Shown here piece by piece: positions 1-12,708 of a stretch of DNA of 64,000 bases. The position numbers and the translations under genes are program-made. Origin of the DNA: Beaufortia kweichowensis. Lineage: Eukaryota; Chordata; Actinopteri; Cypriniformes; Gastromyzontidae. Where the stretch lies: the NCBI GenBank assembly GCA_019155185.1, contig CM032798.1, positions 312,501-376,500 of the forward strand, given 5' to 3'. The notes beneath the pieces are model-generated. The model was not told where the DNA came from and did no database searches. It saw only the letters and a program-made list of their open reading frames with translations. Each line of letters opens with the position of its first letter. The first letter of the stretch is position 1.

Positions 1-2390
1 CTGCCTTATAAAACTATAGAAAAATAGTAAAATATGAAATCTTTCAGCTGCTCCATCAGACACAAAACTGCACGCAGGGGATTGTGGGATACGATAAAAC
101 CTACCAGATGAATGTCTTGATTCTCTGAGTTTTCTCTCATGTGCCCGTTAGGAGATGTCAGCATCTCTCTGACTGTCTTCAGGGACCATCATTCCACTGA
201 TAACACAAACAAAAAGAAGAAAAGTCATTCCCTACACCTGCTTATCTGTCCAAATACATGACTCTGGGTCAATGCAATCTGTTCAGAAAGCCAAAACTTA
301 CCGGCCCGTGTTCAAATCATCTCACCAGCGTCACCAACTATATAAACTTGACTTCATCTGTGACTTTCTCTAATGCGATTGTACAGAGACGATCAACCAC
401 AATGACGACATCTGGAACATTCTGCATTAAAGTTTTATGAAGCATACATCACCTGAAGCATACATCACCTGAAGCATACATCACCTGAAGCATACATCAC
501 CTGAAGCATACATCACCTGAAGCATACATCACCTGAAGCATACATCACCTGAAGCATACATCACCTGAAGCATACATCACCTGAAGCATACATCACCTGA
601 AGCACCATGTGCTCTGTTACTGGTGAAAATCTGTTAAAGCAGAAAGGGTTAAAATGTCTTCTTTAAAATCATCATCTCTGGACTTCACACAGTTCAATTA
701 TGTTGATGCTGATTTGATTACAGCTGATCTGAGATCAGATATTCTAGGTTGTGAATCAGTATATCGTGTACACGTCGACATCACCACATCCTCGTTTCCT
801 CATCAGTCAAATATACAAATATCTTTTTTACCGAATGTTTTTCAAACTGAGTAGCTTCAGGGAATGTGACGTAAATTCTGACAAGGGAACATATAGAGAG
901 CTGTGCTTTGCATTGTGGGATTGAATGTTTCAGTGCACTGGATGAGACCTGATCAGTGTCCTGACTACTGAACAAGAGAGCTGATTGAGACACAGCCATT
1001 GTGTTCTGACCCCTTTAAAGGTCAAAATCACACAATGACTCACACTTTCATAAAGATCATGTAATAATGGATAACAGCACCTGTAAAATCCTTTTATTAC
1101 TTTTACTCACTGAAAATCCTTCAATTACTGACAGTGTTACCACAAAGCAACGCCTGGCAACAATCCGCTTAACAACTAAACTGTAATCGGTACATCTGTA
1201 TAAAATCACACATATGGGGCAGTTTCCCAGACAAGACTACACTAGGACCAGGACTTTTATTAGCACAATTAAATAGTATTTTTACAGGAAACATCACTGG
1301 TGTCCATCTTGAGACAAAACAATGACACTGATATATTTTAAAATATTTAAGTGCAAGTTGTTTAAGTTACGACAGCTCAAATGTGCACATTAGTCTGAGA
1401 CTGGGCTTAAGTCATGTTGGGGAAACCACCCCGATGTATAATTCAAGACCAGACCGGTGTCCTGACACTTTATCCTACCCATCAGATTGTCCTGTCTGGG
1501 GTTAGTCTAATACTTCTGTATAGGAGGAAAGCTCAATCTGAACACCGCTTCAGCTGTATGAGAGTTCTCAACGATCTCTGTGATGAGCTATTTCACCGTG
1601 AACAGTCATAATCAGATATTCATGTGTTAAAGTCATTATACATTAAAAACAAAACTGTGGTGGTAAAACTTTAAGAGTTTAAGCTTCGTGTCTTACAGAA
1701 AATGACCTTCAAAAACGAACAGTAACATTCACATTGCCCCGGCACTACTTGCTTAATTATGTTTATTTCTCCATTTATTTATTCTCTCTGACCTTTTAGA
1801 TTATTAACGTGTGTTAAAGTGATCTGAACTAAATGTTCCCATTACTAACAGTAGTTCTGGTCATTATAGTTAAAACACTTAAAAGTGTTCTACTGTCATC
1901 TAGTGGACACATACAGCACATGAGACACACGTCCACTAAAAAGAGCTTCTTTCAAAGCATTCAACATTTTATTTATGTTTATTTACATTGATTCTGTCAT
2001 TTAATAACAATTCCCTGCAAGTTATTCTCTCAAAACTGGAAGTTGAGAGACATGAGACGCATCAAAGTGCACAGACGCAGAACATTTGGATACACCCTTA
2101 AAGATGGGGCAATAATATTTTGACTGTTTTTTTTTTTTTTTTTTTAGAGAAAAATACATTTGAAAGCAATTTTAAATGCATGTAGGAGCAAAAACATACA
2201 TGAACTTACTGAATCAAACTGCAAACTAAACAGATTTAAAAGTGCAGGAGTAGCCGTGTTGCAGATGCCTTTATTTGACATCTCATCCACAGAGGCGATG
2301 CATTCAGAATAGCAAACGAAGGTTCACTTCTGTAAGTTTAGCTGTAAGTTTTTCAATGGTTTAAAAATGACCAGTGTGACCAGTGCACAT
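1..2390. other. Noncoding stretch left of hyal1
   Basis: No open frame here resembles a known protein, and the short ORFs lack splice context. It holds the 16-bp minisatellite listed separately, a poly-T run near 2128-2145, and a CTCF-like core on the minus strand near 1898-1911 (CCACTAGATGACA). It probably includes sequence downstream of hyal1. Confidence 0.5.
439..604. repeat. 16-bp minisatellite, about 10.4 copies
   Basis: The unit GAAGCATACATCACCT is repeated ten times in full plus a six-base remnant, with essentially no divergence between copies. Such uniformity suggests recent expansion or ongoing homogenisation. There is no coding context. Confidence 0.95.
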
Positions 2391-2397
2391 GTTTAAG

Positions 2398-2403
2398 TTT
2401 ATT
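2398..2403 (-). terminator. Polyadenylation signal of hyal1
   Basis: TTTATT on the plus strand reads AATAAA on the minus strand, about 50 nt past the hyal1 stop codon at 2454-2456. It is the first canonical signal after the stop; others further left may be used. Confidence 0.45.
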
Positions 2404-2453
2404 CCCTGTGAAGTTGAACCTTCTGCTTACCATCCATGAGATTTCACTGCAGA

Positions 2454-4196
2454 TCAGCTGTATGTTATTTTAGACACTGGTTTCTCACATCGCTCGCCTT
2501 CCCAGCCTGAAAAACACTGACATTTAAAGTCATCTGTGGAGAAACCGACTTCTTTCTGACCCGTTCTCACCCTCCTGTACGCCACATAAGATGGACCCGG
2601 TGTGATGGGCAGACGATCTCTGTGAACGATGGACCATACAGACGGGTGGAGATGCAGATAGACGTCAGCGCTCGGGTCCCGTCTGACACATCGACCCCGA
2701 GACGAACACAGCGTCCGGCTGCAGAGAAAAGACGCCTCCGTTCACGTTCACGATATACCGGCCGAGCGTGTCATCCAGGTAACGGCGAATCGCTTCACAG
2801 GATTCCTAAAACAAGAACAATGTGAAGATTATATATTGTATTGTTTGTAAAATAAGCAAAACATCACAAATCAACATTTCTGAACATTCTAGCAATGTTT
2901 ACTTCCTCTCATTTTCTAACAAATATTTTGTGCAACCACAGTCTCGTTATTTTAACATCAGCATCAGTCGACCGGTCAGAAGTGTGTTTGGTGGGTATAA
3001 ATTGTGTATCCGTGTAAAAATGGACATCATTTCATACCTTTGTCTTGGAGTAGTTTAAATCTCCCCAGAGAACAACACCTGCAGCTCCTAAAGCAGCACT
3101 TTCACCAATAGTGTGAACCAAATCCATCTGTACAAACACACGTCAACATACCATAACAAATCAAATTTCTGTTAATACTGTAGCAACACCAATATAAAAA
3201 CATCAAGATATTGATCGTTTTGCCCATCAAACACACAAAGAAACATGATTTATCATGATTTTCATAGTTCACTTTAAATGGAGACACCTGTGAGAGAAAC
3301 TCCACGGAGAAGGCGTATGCGATGCGGGCGTAAGGAAAGACAGAAGGTGGGCTCCGGGTGTTCTGTTCTCTCGCCCTCATGGCCTCCTGGATCCGATAGC
3401 GGCTGTACAGCATGACATCACGATCTCGACCCTGCAGCACCAGATCCAGATAGATACTGGGGTACAGGGCCGTGCTGACGTTCCACAGCCAGAGCAGTTT
3501 ATCATTCCTCTTGATTTCCAGCGGCGGACATTCACCCGTGTATGTTTCATTCTTCTTATATTGATAATTGTAGCAGCAGGGGAAACCGTAAAAGCCCCAC
3601 AATCCTCCAGGGCGCTCTCCGAGGCCCAGATTCAACGTCTCCTCCATGAAGGCCCGTGAAGCTTTCTCGAATTCTTCAACAGCTTTGGTTTCTATTTGAT
3701 CTGGAGTCCAGGAAGGATGTTTGGCTTTCACTAAAGCTCGGGATGCCAGCCAGTACACCCGCTTATCATCCCAGTTCCGCTCCCAAAGCGGCCGCCACTT
3801 TTCCCAGTCAAGGACGGCCAGACCGCGGAAGTCTCGATCGGGGATGTCTGTCCGTATGTCGTCAACGGCCTTGTGGAGATGTTCGCTCAGGCTGGAGTTC
3901 TGAGGAACACCTCCGTACACCGGCTCATCCAGAAGATTGTAGTATGGATACCGTCCCAACGAATCAGTGTAGAAAATTGTGATGTTGTCGCCCATGAAGA
4001 CCTGGTCCCGGTTGTGGACGATGTCAAAGACGCTCAAGTCCAGGTCAACCCCAAACCGAGACATGCATCGCTCTGTAGGTGCGTTCCATACGGTGGTAAA
4101 GGGGAGATGGGTGAGGAGAGGGAGCGAGAAAACAGGCCATGACAAACAGAAGAAAAACATGAGCGGAGGACACGTCCATCGGCCCAACCCGTCCAT
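2454..4196 (-). CDS. hyal1: Hyaluronidase, HYAL1-like (single-base frameshift in last exon)
   Basis: Secreted or lysosomal endo-beta-N-acetylhexosaminidase (glycoside hydrolase family 56) that cleaves hyaluronan. Exons: 3288-4196, 3038-3127 (90 bp), 2454-2805, all joined at phase 0. The start at 4196 is preferred because an acceptor (TTTCTCTCATTGCAG) lies just before it, so an ATG further upstream is intronic. Residues 7-28 are hydrophobic (signal peptide). The catalytic D-x-E pair is D130/E132 in GLAVLDWEKW. PFTTVWN and GVDLDLSVFD match HYAL1 better than HYAL2, and there is no hydrophobic C-terminal tail, so no GPI anchor is expected. The last exon encodes a Cys-rich EGF-like domain, but one extra base at 2741/2742 shifts the frame and gives a stop at 2665-2667 (379 aa instead of about 449). 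HYAL3-type identity is possible. It sits in tandem with hyal2 and has the same intron positions. Confidence 0.8.
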
Positions 4197-5093
4197 TCCT
4201 GCAATGAGAGAAAGCCAAAGCATTTAGCATCCAGCCACACAGCTGATATGACATCAGCTCAGGCTATTTAAATGGAAATGAAGCTGAGCTACAGACTCAT
4301 TTCCAAAGGTAATTTCAATGACGAGAGGCAATTTTATGAACAAAGGTATATTTTATTCTGAACAACTCATTATCCATAATAATCATCCACTTTAAGATAT
4401 ACTACATTACGTGTGCAAATCTTCAAAGCGTACATTTAATACGTGACTATTATTATTATTCTTAGCTATGATATACGGGACATGCAAGTTCCCTGGTAAA
4501 CAAATGTAGACACATACCGAGTTAATGTACACTAACTAGTCCATTAGAGAAGTGACATATTTCATTCATTACCATTTATCATGACAGCATCACAGTATTT
4601 TAGTACCTTAGATATATCAATCATGCTTTCATTTCATTATTTCATGGTTTTTGTTAGATGGTGTGGTTACTATAGTTTTACTAACCATTCCATTGTAAAT
4701 GATAGTTACTGTAGTAAAACCATGGTCAATATATTTAAGGGGAAGAAATACAGAATACACTAGCCACCATTCATATCAATAATGATTTAATCATATTATT
4801 AAAAGTCTTAGATAAGATAAATGATCATCATTCACACTGTGTTGTGTATAAAGTAAACCTTTAGTAATATTAACAAGTGTTTTAATATAGTATACGTGCA
4901 GTTTCATTGTGTTCTACAACAAATATCGCAGTTACAGCTAAAATCAAAAACGTGTTTGGAAAATAAAAGAGGAACCGAGAGTTTGTGTAATAACGCGTCA
5001 AACACTGAAGAGAAAACACACAAATGACGCTGTTTCTGATGAAACACACACACATATTCACATGATTTATATATATATATATAATGCACTTAC

Positions 5094-5205
5094 TGATCGA
5101 GTCCTTATCAATAATGATGATAATGTTCAGAAGACTCGTGAGCTCGTGATCAGCTGTGAGGTCAGTCACACTTTCAGCCAATAGGAAGCGGATGGGCGGG
5201 GCTTA
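5094..5205 (-). promoter_or_regulatory. Candidate hyal1 promoter and 5' UTR exon
   Basis: A GC box (GGGCGGGGC, 5194-5202) and a CCAAT box (5178-5182, plus orientation) precede a minus-strand stretch that ends in a good donor (GTAAGT read from 5093 leftward). This fits a short noncoding first exon of about 5094-5170 spliced to the coding exon at 4196. The transcription start is inferred. Confidence 0.45.
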
Positions 5206-5209
5206 GGGG

Positions 5210-6555
5210 CGTACATGCATGACGCACGTACGTTGAGATGAACGTCTTTGCGTCTTGCTTTTTTTTGTATTAAATTACATTAAAATAGAGATTTTGAATA
5301 TGTTGAATAAGTATTTCGAATAATAGTTAATAATTAAACTCATAATAATTGATCATTTAATCATTTAATCTGTCTACACTGCATTATACTCAATGTCAAC
5401 GTAATACAAAGATTGACATGAAATATTGAATTCTCTAAAATAGCAAACAATTACTCATCTTAATATTCTTCAGACAGAAGTATTCTTAGTTGTTTAAAGA
5501 GCTAAAGTGAAGAAATAAGGAACTGAGAGTGACATTTACTTGTAGTGAATGGCTCAACTGGCTAAACGAAATATACATTTCTTTTTTACTGGCAAACTCA
5601 CATTTACTTCATTGAGACTGAAAGGAAACAAATATAACTCTTGGTTTGTAAAGGCTGTAATTTGGGCTGGTCTCTCTTCTGCTGAAGTCTGTCATGTGTT
5701 TCTCTTTGGTTTAGATTCAATGTTTCTTCTCACAGGCAGCAAAAACTCAATATAGTGAAGAACTGTGTGAAGGGGACAAAACCCACATTAATAAACACAT
5801 GACATCTATGACAGAGAAATGAAGTAAATAGTAAAATAATACACATTTAATAGTAAAACTCTGTATCAAAAGCAGATGTTCAAAACAAGTTCATACAGTC
5901 ATCTGATTCATCTGAACAGCAGATATTATTCTTACAGTCTATAAACCCTTTCACATACAGACCACAACTCAATAACATCAACAAAGATGCTAAACAAATG
6001 CAAATATAGACCAGCATATGGAAACATTATTTCTCCATTTGTCCAGAAAAAGACAAATGCAATGCAGAGTTGCTCATTGTCTTAAATAAAATGATATAAA
6101 TAACTGTCTGATGTTTGGTCGTCTCATCTTTCTATTTATTTGTTTTTTCAGGAGAGGACAGGAAGCAGCAGTGATCAGGAAACGACACGCTGGCTGAATC
6201 TGAACACAATCTCAACACATTACTTGAGATGTATACACTATTGTTTACACAAGCACAGCAAACTATTCATGGTCTCCTTCAATCATTTAGGTGTATTCTG
6301 CATTTGTGTAAAGATCACACACAAGACTTCATGAACTTCAAATGTCTTTCACAACAGCATTTAGGGCACAACAGTTAGAGAAGTGTATAGCAGTGTGCGT
6401 GTGTATGTGTGCGTTCATTCAAGAAACCCAATAATGAAAGATTCATTCACTGCATTACAAACCTTCTTCTGTTAGAACATTTCAATCTCTTTGTCATCAA
6501 TGAAGAGAAACTGTGTCCATTCAGATCATTCATTTGGTGTCACATTTGGTGAAGG
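5210..6555. other. Noncoding stretch between hyal1 and hyal2
   Basis: AT-rich sequence without a recognisable gene. A strong acceptor-like tract ending in TTTTTTCAG near 6150 on the plus strand is followed by about 60 open codons, but with no partner exon or homology it is not called. Confidence 0.5.
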
Positions 6556-6559
6556 ATGT

Positions 6560-6565
6560 TTTATT
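6560..6565 (-). terminator. Polyadenylation signal of hyal2
   Basis: TTTATT here is AATAAA on the minus strand, roughly 105 nt after the hyal2 stop at 6669-6671. Confidence 0.5.
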
Positions 6566-6668
6566 AATTCTTATTAAATCTATTTTAGAATATCACACAG
6601 GTTTGGGATGACAAAATAGATTTTTATGGCAAAAATATCTTTAAATATAAAGATGTTGTGTTAATCTC

Positions 6669-7622
6669 TCAGAGAAACAGCAAAAGTGTCAGTGAGGTGA
6701 GAAGATAAATCCACACAGCTGTAGGTGCACGTCCCTCGCCCCGCTGTTGAAGAGGATCCTCCAGGTCACACTTCTCCCCCAGATAGCCGCTGTAACACTG
6801 ACACTGAAAGTTCTCCTTCATCCTCCTCTGTTCCTCTGAGCTCACTTCTCCTGTAACGCGCAGATCTTTCCCGTGACCCACCACCATCTGCGCACGCGGG
6901 TCCAGGTGCAGATATGTGTTTGTGTCCGACTGTCTGCGCAGACAGCGACCGTGAGAACCGCACAGGAAGCGACTGCACTGCTCGGCTGCCGTGGAGACGT
7001 TGAGGAGGTATCGGCCCAGCGGACCCTGCAGGTACTGATTCAGACTGAAGCAGGTGGCCTGAAGAGTGACAGACAAACAGATCGTGTCGTGTCATGAGAT
7101 GATGCCTGTCCATGCAAAACTCATCATCACTATGATAGCATGTTATGGGTGCAGTTCTGGTTCTAGTTTTTGGCACTTTTTAACGTAGGTTTCATGGAAT
7201 TGATTTGGGTCATTTTTTACCCTTGTACTGTCCATTAAGCAAAAAAAATCATAAATCTGATTCTATAATCATAAAACAACACTTTCCAACAACAAAAAAG
7301 AGTTGCATATTTAAGTTTCTTCAAAGAGCACCTCTAATAATGCAGTAATATGACATTAATCTGTGAAAGCTTACATTACTACTGGCGTAACTGGAATCAC
7401 CCCAGAATATAATGCCAGCTGCTCCCAGAGCCACACTCTCTCCAACGGTGGAAACCAAATCCATCTGCACAAATAAGAGATTAAAACACACTTAACAACA
7501 TGAGAGTGAGAAAACAATGATGAAAATGTTGTTTTAAACAGAGAAAATCGTGGAGGAAGTAAGCAGGGTTGGTGTTGTGGGTGGTGCCACTAAAATGAGC
7601 AGCAGCCTTCCTGTTCCCCTGC

Positions 7623-7684
<62 letters not shown>

Positions 7685-7695
7685 CACACACACAC

Positions 7696-7726
<31 letters not shown>

Positions 7727-9116
7727 TGCACACACACACACAGACACACACAAACACATGCACACATGCACACACACACACATGAACACACACACATCAT
7801 CACAAGCACACATCACACACACATGCACACAATTCCTTTCTATTCAATGCTATGAACTTTTACCTTATTGCATATCCACAAAATGTAACAACTATTCACA
7901 AACACACAGACTCATTAAACAAACACACTGAGGAATCACATGCAGCTATATGGAATATTTTGTACTTCAAGGTCAACTTTAATTTCCGCACATGTTGTTA
8001 TATGTCAAAGAGTAGCTGCAGGTCATATTGAGTCATTTGCATGAATTGAATTAACCCTTTACTAAGCCCCGCCCTCAAACATTACAGTACCATGCTGATT
8101 TTCCAATAACATGGTAAAAAGGTGACTGATGTAATATTAATATATTCTGCTGAATGAAATGGTATATCAAGTATGATTCTCACCTCAGAGAGCAGTTCTG
8201 ATTGATTGGTGTAAGTGGGGCGTGTGTAGATGAAAACAGGGCGTGCCACTCCCTCACCGACCGACGCCAGTCTCATTCCCTCCTTCACCCTGTTACGGAC
8301 AAACTGTTGACCGGACAATGTTGAGCGCAACACAGAGCTCATATAGACTGAAGGAAAGAGGGCCGTGCTTTCCGTCCACAGCCATTTGAGCTGGTCGTTC
8401 CTAGCTATCTCTACATCCGGGCACCGGCCCGTGTAATTCTCCAGACTGTTGCGATAGTCGTGATTGTAGCAATCAGGATAAAGGTAAAAACCCCAGAGCT
8501 TGTTGGGCCGTAAGCTTTTGGCCACACGCAACGTTTCTAACATGAATCTGCGACTGGACATCTCAAATTCCTGTTGAGCTATTTTAGATATGTTGCTTGA
8601 AGACCAACTTGGGTTTTTCTGGGCCACCAAGTAGCGAGATTGACTCCTGTAAATATCTTTAGCGTCCCAGTTTCGTATCCAGAGGGGTCGCCATTCCTCC
8701 CAGTCAATAACAGCCAGACCTCGTGCGGACGGGTCACGAATGTATTTATTAATACCCTCTGGCATCATCTCTAGGTGACGTGTGAGACTGGCCATTTGCG
8801 GTAGGCCACCGTTGACAGCGCTACCGTTTGCATTAAAGTACGGATACAGACCCAGACGGTCTCTGTAGAATATGGTGAGGTTCTGTTTGGTGAAAGCTTT
8901 ATTGGGAGAAGCTACAATCTGAAACTGATCAAGGTGAATTTGGATGTTGTGTCGTGGTCCGCAGTCTTCCGTCGGGGCGTTCCAGACGAGAACCACGGGC
9001 TTGTGAGGATACAGAGGCCGTCTGGTGGGCTTTAGATTTTGCCCAATAGTGAGACAGTTCAGAACCAGTGAAACCAGCAACCAGATTCTCCAGAAATGAT
9101 GGAACCAATAAGCCAT
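6669..9116 (-). CDS. hyal2: Hyaluronidase-2, GPI-anchored
   Basis: Glycoside hydrolase family 56 enzyme, expected at the cell surface, cutting high-molecular-mass hyaluronan into intermediate fragments. Exons 8184-9116, 7375-7464 and 6669-7058 join at phase 0 and encode 470 aa (human HYAL2 has 473). Hydrophobic residues about 9-25 form a signal peptide. The catalytic pair is D138/E140 in GLAVIDWEEW. The last exon holds an EGF-like domain with paired cysteines (CSRFLCGSHGRC, then FQCQCYSGYLGEKC) and ends in a short hydrophobic tail, as expected for a GPI attachment signal; this tail separates it from its neighbour hyal1. A donor at 9576/9577 suggests a noncoding first exon from about 9577 to 9700. 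It lies between hyal1 and tusc2, all on one strand, as in human 3p21.3. The frame is intact. Confidence 0.92.
7626..7830. repeat. (CA)n microsatellite in hyal2 intron
   Basis: About 200 bp of CA dinucleotides with scattered CG, TG and AA interruptions, lying in the intron between hyal2 coding exons 1 and 2. ORFs called in it are artefacts of the repeat. Confidence 0.97.
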
Positions 9117-9689
9117 GACTTCATTTACAATATGAGTCTGCTAAAACAAACAGAAATACAGGTATATATCATTATCTGAAGTGGTTAAAGATCTTTTATC
9201 ATATTGATGTTCATTTAAAAAGAAAACATGAAAATACATTCAGAATCTTTTATATTTAACCAAAAAATCTCAGCCAATCTCCCCTCTCACCGTATGCCAA
9301 CAAATCACTCAATTATATCTATTTTTACTTCTAAGTCTTTTACAAAACAGGAGAAGTTTATAAAACTACGATCTCCATTGATTCATCTACTGAGTTGATC
9401 AAAACAAAATCTACATGAATAAAATCTCATTCTTCAGACTAATTATTCTAAACTAAAAATGTTAACATTATAAACATTAAAAACATATAAACATTAGTTC
9501 AATTGAAATCTAATACCAACAACAACTATAAAGACTGACGTATTTTAAATAACAGAAGAGTTTTAAAACAACTCACATGTTATCTGAGAAACAGTTCCTC
9601 ACTCCATCCTGACATGAAATCATCGCCTGAGACCTGCAGTATTCCTCTCTGTCAGTGAATGGGTTTTAATGGCGTGTTTTCTCTCGAGA

Positions 9690-9800
9690 GACTCTCACAA
9701 CATCTTCCAGCGCGCGACAGCTTCAAAGCGCCGCTTTCATTGATAGCGCGCGGGGGCGTGGCTTCATTACAGCTCACTGTGTGGGCGGGGTTTATGTTAA
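9690..9800 (-). promoter_or_regulatory. hyal2 promoter, CpG-rich
   Basis: A local cluster of CpG dinucleotides (GCGCGCGAC, GATAGCGCGCGGGGGCGTGG) with a GC box at about 9783-9791 (GGGCGGGG) sits just upstream of the inferred noncoding first exon of hyal2. The surrounding DNA is AT-rich. Confidence 0.5.
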
Positions 9801-9841
9801 CGCTTTTAGGCACGTTGTTTCTATTCCTACTCTTAAAAACA

Positions 9842-10468
9842 TTTACCATGCTTTTACCATTTACCATGCTTTTACCATTTACCATGGCTTTTACCATTTA
9901 CCATGCTTTTACCATTTACCATGGCTTTTACCATTTACCATGGCTTTTACCATTTACCATGGCTTTACCATTTACCATGCTTTTACCATTTACCATGCTT
10001 TTACCATTTACCATGGCTTTTACCATTTACCATGCTTTTACCATTTACCATGCTTTTACCATTTACCATGGCTTTTACCATTTACCATACCATGCTTTTA
10101 CCATTTACCATGGCTTTTTACCATTTACCATGCTTTACCATTTTACCATGGCTTTTTTTACCATGGCATTACCACCACCATGCTTTTACCATTTACCATG
10201 CTTTTACCATTTACCATGCTTTTACCATTTACCATGCTTTTACCATTTACCATGGCTTTTACCATTTACCATGCTTTTACCATTTACCATGCTTTTACCA
10301 TTTACCATGGCTTTTACCATTTACCATGGCTTTTACCATTTACCATGGCTTTTACCATTTACCATGGCTTTACCATTTACCATGGCTTTTACCATTTACC
10401 ATGGCTTTTACCATTTACCATGGCTTTTACCATTTACCATGGCTTTTACCATTTACCATTTACCATGC
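9842..10468. repeat. 18/19-bp minisatellite, about 34 copies, at the hyal2 promoter
   Basis: Units are TTTACCATGCTTTTACCA (18 bp) or TTTACCATGGCTTTTACCA (19 bp), differing by one G, interspersed irregularly; a disturbed patch lies at about 10084-10190. Each unit is itself two TTTACCA-type halves. No frame contains a stop codon, so three long overlapping ORFs (190-277 codons) arise trivially; they are not genes. The array begins about 50 bp upstream of the hyal2 GC box. Confidence 0.96.
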
Positions 10469-10479
10469 TTTTTAACAGT

Positions 10480-12600
10480 AACTGTTTCGTAACCTTATTT
10501 GCTAGTTTTTCTGAACATTTTAAAATTCATATAAATAAAGACACATAGCTCTTGTTTACAGGTTAAAGAGCTTTTGGTCTTCAGAAATGTTTTCATGTGT
10601 TATGAATCTCACATATCCAAAATTGTGAGTATACACGTGATGAATGAGATAATGTTTGTGAGTTTTTGATAATGACCAGTAAAATTATTTTAGTATCTTG
10701 TGCTGACTCATGTGCATCACTGCATGTGTGTCAAATGAAAGAGAGACAGGCCCATTTCCTTCCTTAGGTCGGTTCCTTTTCTCCCCATACTTGGACTTTT
10801 ACATCATCATGTCTCACAGCTTGGCAGCACCAGGAAATTCTAACAATGTGAGAGGAACTGAACACACACCCATCACCACCCGCCACCTGAAAAAGGCAAA
10901 CACACATCCTGACGCATTGAGAGAGATCCTACATGATCTCTTAATCTCCCTCTTCTTCTGAGACACTCCCACAATTACTCTGAGGTCAAAGGTCACCCGG
11001 GAGCTTCAGTGGAAGGAGGTGAGAAAGGCTTGTGATTCACAAGGTGAAAGATTAAGATCTCCATAAAACAGCAAATACTTATATAACTTTTCACACCCTG
11101 TATTGAAGTTTTATGTTATTCATTAGTGCGTCATCAACATAACAGCTCCACCTGTAAAACTTTCAGACGTATAGTCCACGTGGGCTGAAGGTTCATGTTA
11201 ACCATCTACAGCTATAGTTAACACAATAATGTTTGTTATAGTTTATGTGGAAACAACAGTGAATAAAGATAAATGTGTAAAAGAAGTTTACCATTGGAAG
11301 GATATGAGGAGATGATCTGGATCTTTGTTTGGGTCAAAAATGCTTCTGAAAGGTGGAAGTCGACATGAGGTCAGCAGTTCTCCACCATCCGCTAGAAATT
11401 CATTATTCCTGTATGGGACGCCTGCTTTTCACAATCCCGTCAGTTCCCCGAGGATGTGATCAGGTACAATCCCACCCTACATTATACTCTCTGAATATCC
11501 TGTTTGAGTTGGAAACGTGTCAGATAGAGTCTGTTCTAGGCAAAAAACTTATAATATCACGTTTAAAATAAGGCATATGGACATTTTATGTTCTTTATGG
11601 AGCATGACAGCCATTAGTAATGTCCCATTTTATCTGCTGGAAATCAATACTGTTATGAAATAAAGCAACTACAAGAAAAACGAGAGTCAAAGTAAAGAAA
11701 TAAAAAAAACACTGAGAGTATTGTGCTATTCCTTTAACAGTATGTTCACACACAGAGACAAAGTCCTCGAGGGCCGTCGTAACCTTCACACATACGAGCG
11801 GTGTATTCTCTCAGTCTTATCAGTGTGAATGATTGTATGCAGACATGACATCCTGCTGAAGCTTCCTGTATTTCATTCAGAAGGGTGGGACAAACATTCC
11901 CAGAGTAAAGTCATTTACATCAAACCAGGCATCTGTTTCCAATCAACCCTGATAATGTGTCTATGGCATCTTGATAAAGCAGAAGCCACTGAAAGAATCC
12001 CAACAGAGAAGCTCAAAGCAGAAAACCTTTCAAAGAGCTTAACCTCTGACTTTAACCATAACACCCCACCCAAACTAACAGAATAACAGACTCACGATAA
12101 TACCCCTAACCCAAGACATGATTCATTATATAAACATCAACAGCTGCTTTTCATTCATGTTAACATGACATTGTAGCTATTGTGCTGTTCATGTAATCAC
12201 ATAATCATAAGAGAGATATCTGAAGAAATGCAAGGGGTGGAAAGTTTCTAGCGTGTTCTGCTGGGTAATAGGGCATGGCCAGATGGTTGCTATGGTGTTC
12301 TGTGTAGTTGTTAGGGTATCACCATGCCACATCTATGACAAAAACAATACAGGATGAGTTGTGTGTCAAAGCTTAATCTTTGAGTGATGCAGATATCAAA
12401 AACTTTACCAACAAATAGACCTTTACCAAACAAAAATGCCATCATTCAATCTGATAAACTATTTTATTCAAGTATGTCAACTTATAGTTTACTGTACAAC
12501 TAATTATTACAAGTGCAGATCTGAGCTGTAGCTCAGCAGACAACAGACTATAATAATATACATGACAACAATGAACACATGTGACATATGTACAGTCCCT
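10480..12600. other. Noncoding stretch between hyal2 and tusc2
   Basis: No gene recognised. Near 12246-12330 there is a degenerate copy of a 'GGTTGCTAtGGTGTTCTGTGTAGTTGTTAGG' type repeat common in cyprinid genomes. The rest shows no structure I can name. Confidence 0.5.
12246..12330. repeat. GTTGCTAGGGTGTTCTG-type dispersed repeat, degenerate
   Basis: Imperfect repeats of the type GTTGCTAxGGTGTTCTGxGTxGTTG, seen again at about 40773-40850 and 57165-57235. The resemblance to cyprinid dispersed repeats is from memory, not a search. Confidence 0.4.
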
Positions 12601-12609
12601 GTTCTTTGA

Positions 12610-12614
<5 letters not shown>

Positions 12615-12700
<86 letters not shown>
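12615..12700. repeat. (CA)43 microsatellite
   Basis: An uninterrupted CA run of about 86 bp, directly beyond the tusc2 polyadenylation signal. Confidence 0.98.
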
Positions 12701-12702
<2 letters not shown>

Positions 12703-12703
<1 letters not shown>

Positions 12704-12708
12704 TTATT
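12703..12708 (-). terminator. Polyadenylation signal of tusc2
   Basis: TTTATT on the plus strand gives AATAAA for the minus-strand gene, about 140 nt after the tusc2 stop at 12849-12851. The CA run follows directly. Confidence 0.55.

Noticed and set aside
4197..4254. Upstream ATG codons extending the hyal1 reading frame
   Set aside because: A clear splice acceptor (TTTCTCTCATTGCAG) separates them from the ATG at 4196, which begins the signal peptide.
6140..6334. Possible plus-strand terminal exon after a long polypyrimidine tract
   Set aside because: It has no partner exon, no homology, and lies in the 3' spacer of minus-strand hyal2.
9659..10548. Three overlapping plus-strand ORFs of 190-277 codons
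   Set aside because: They are produced by the stop-free 18/19-bp minisatellite and have no protein relatives.
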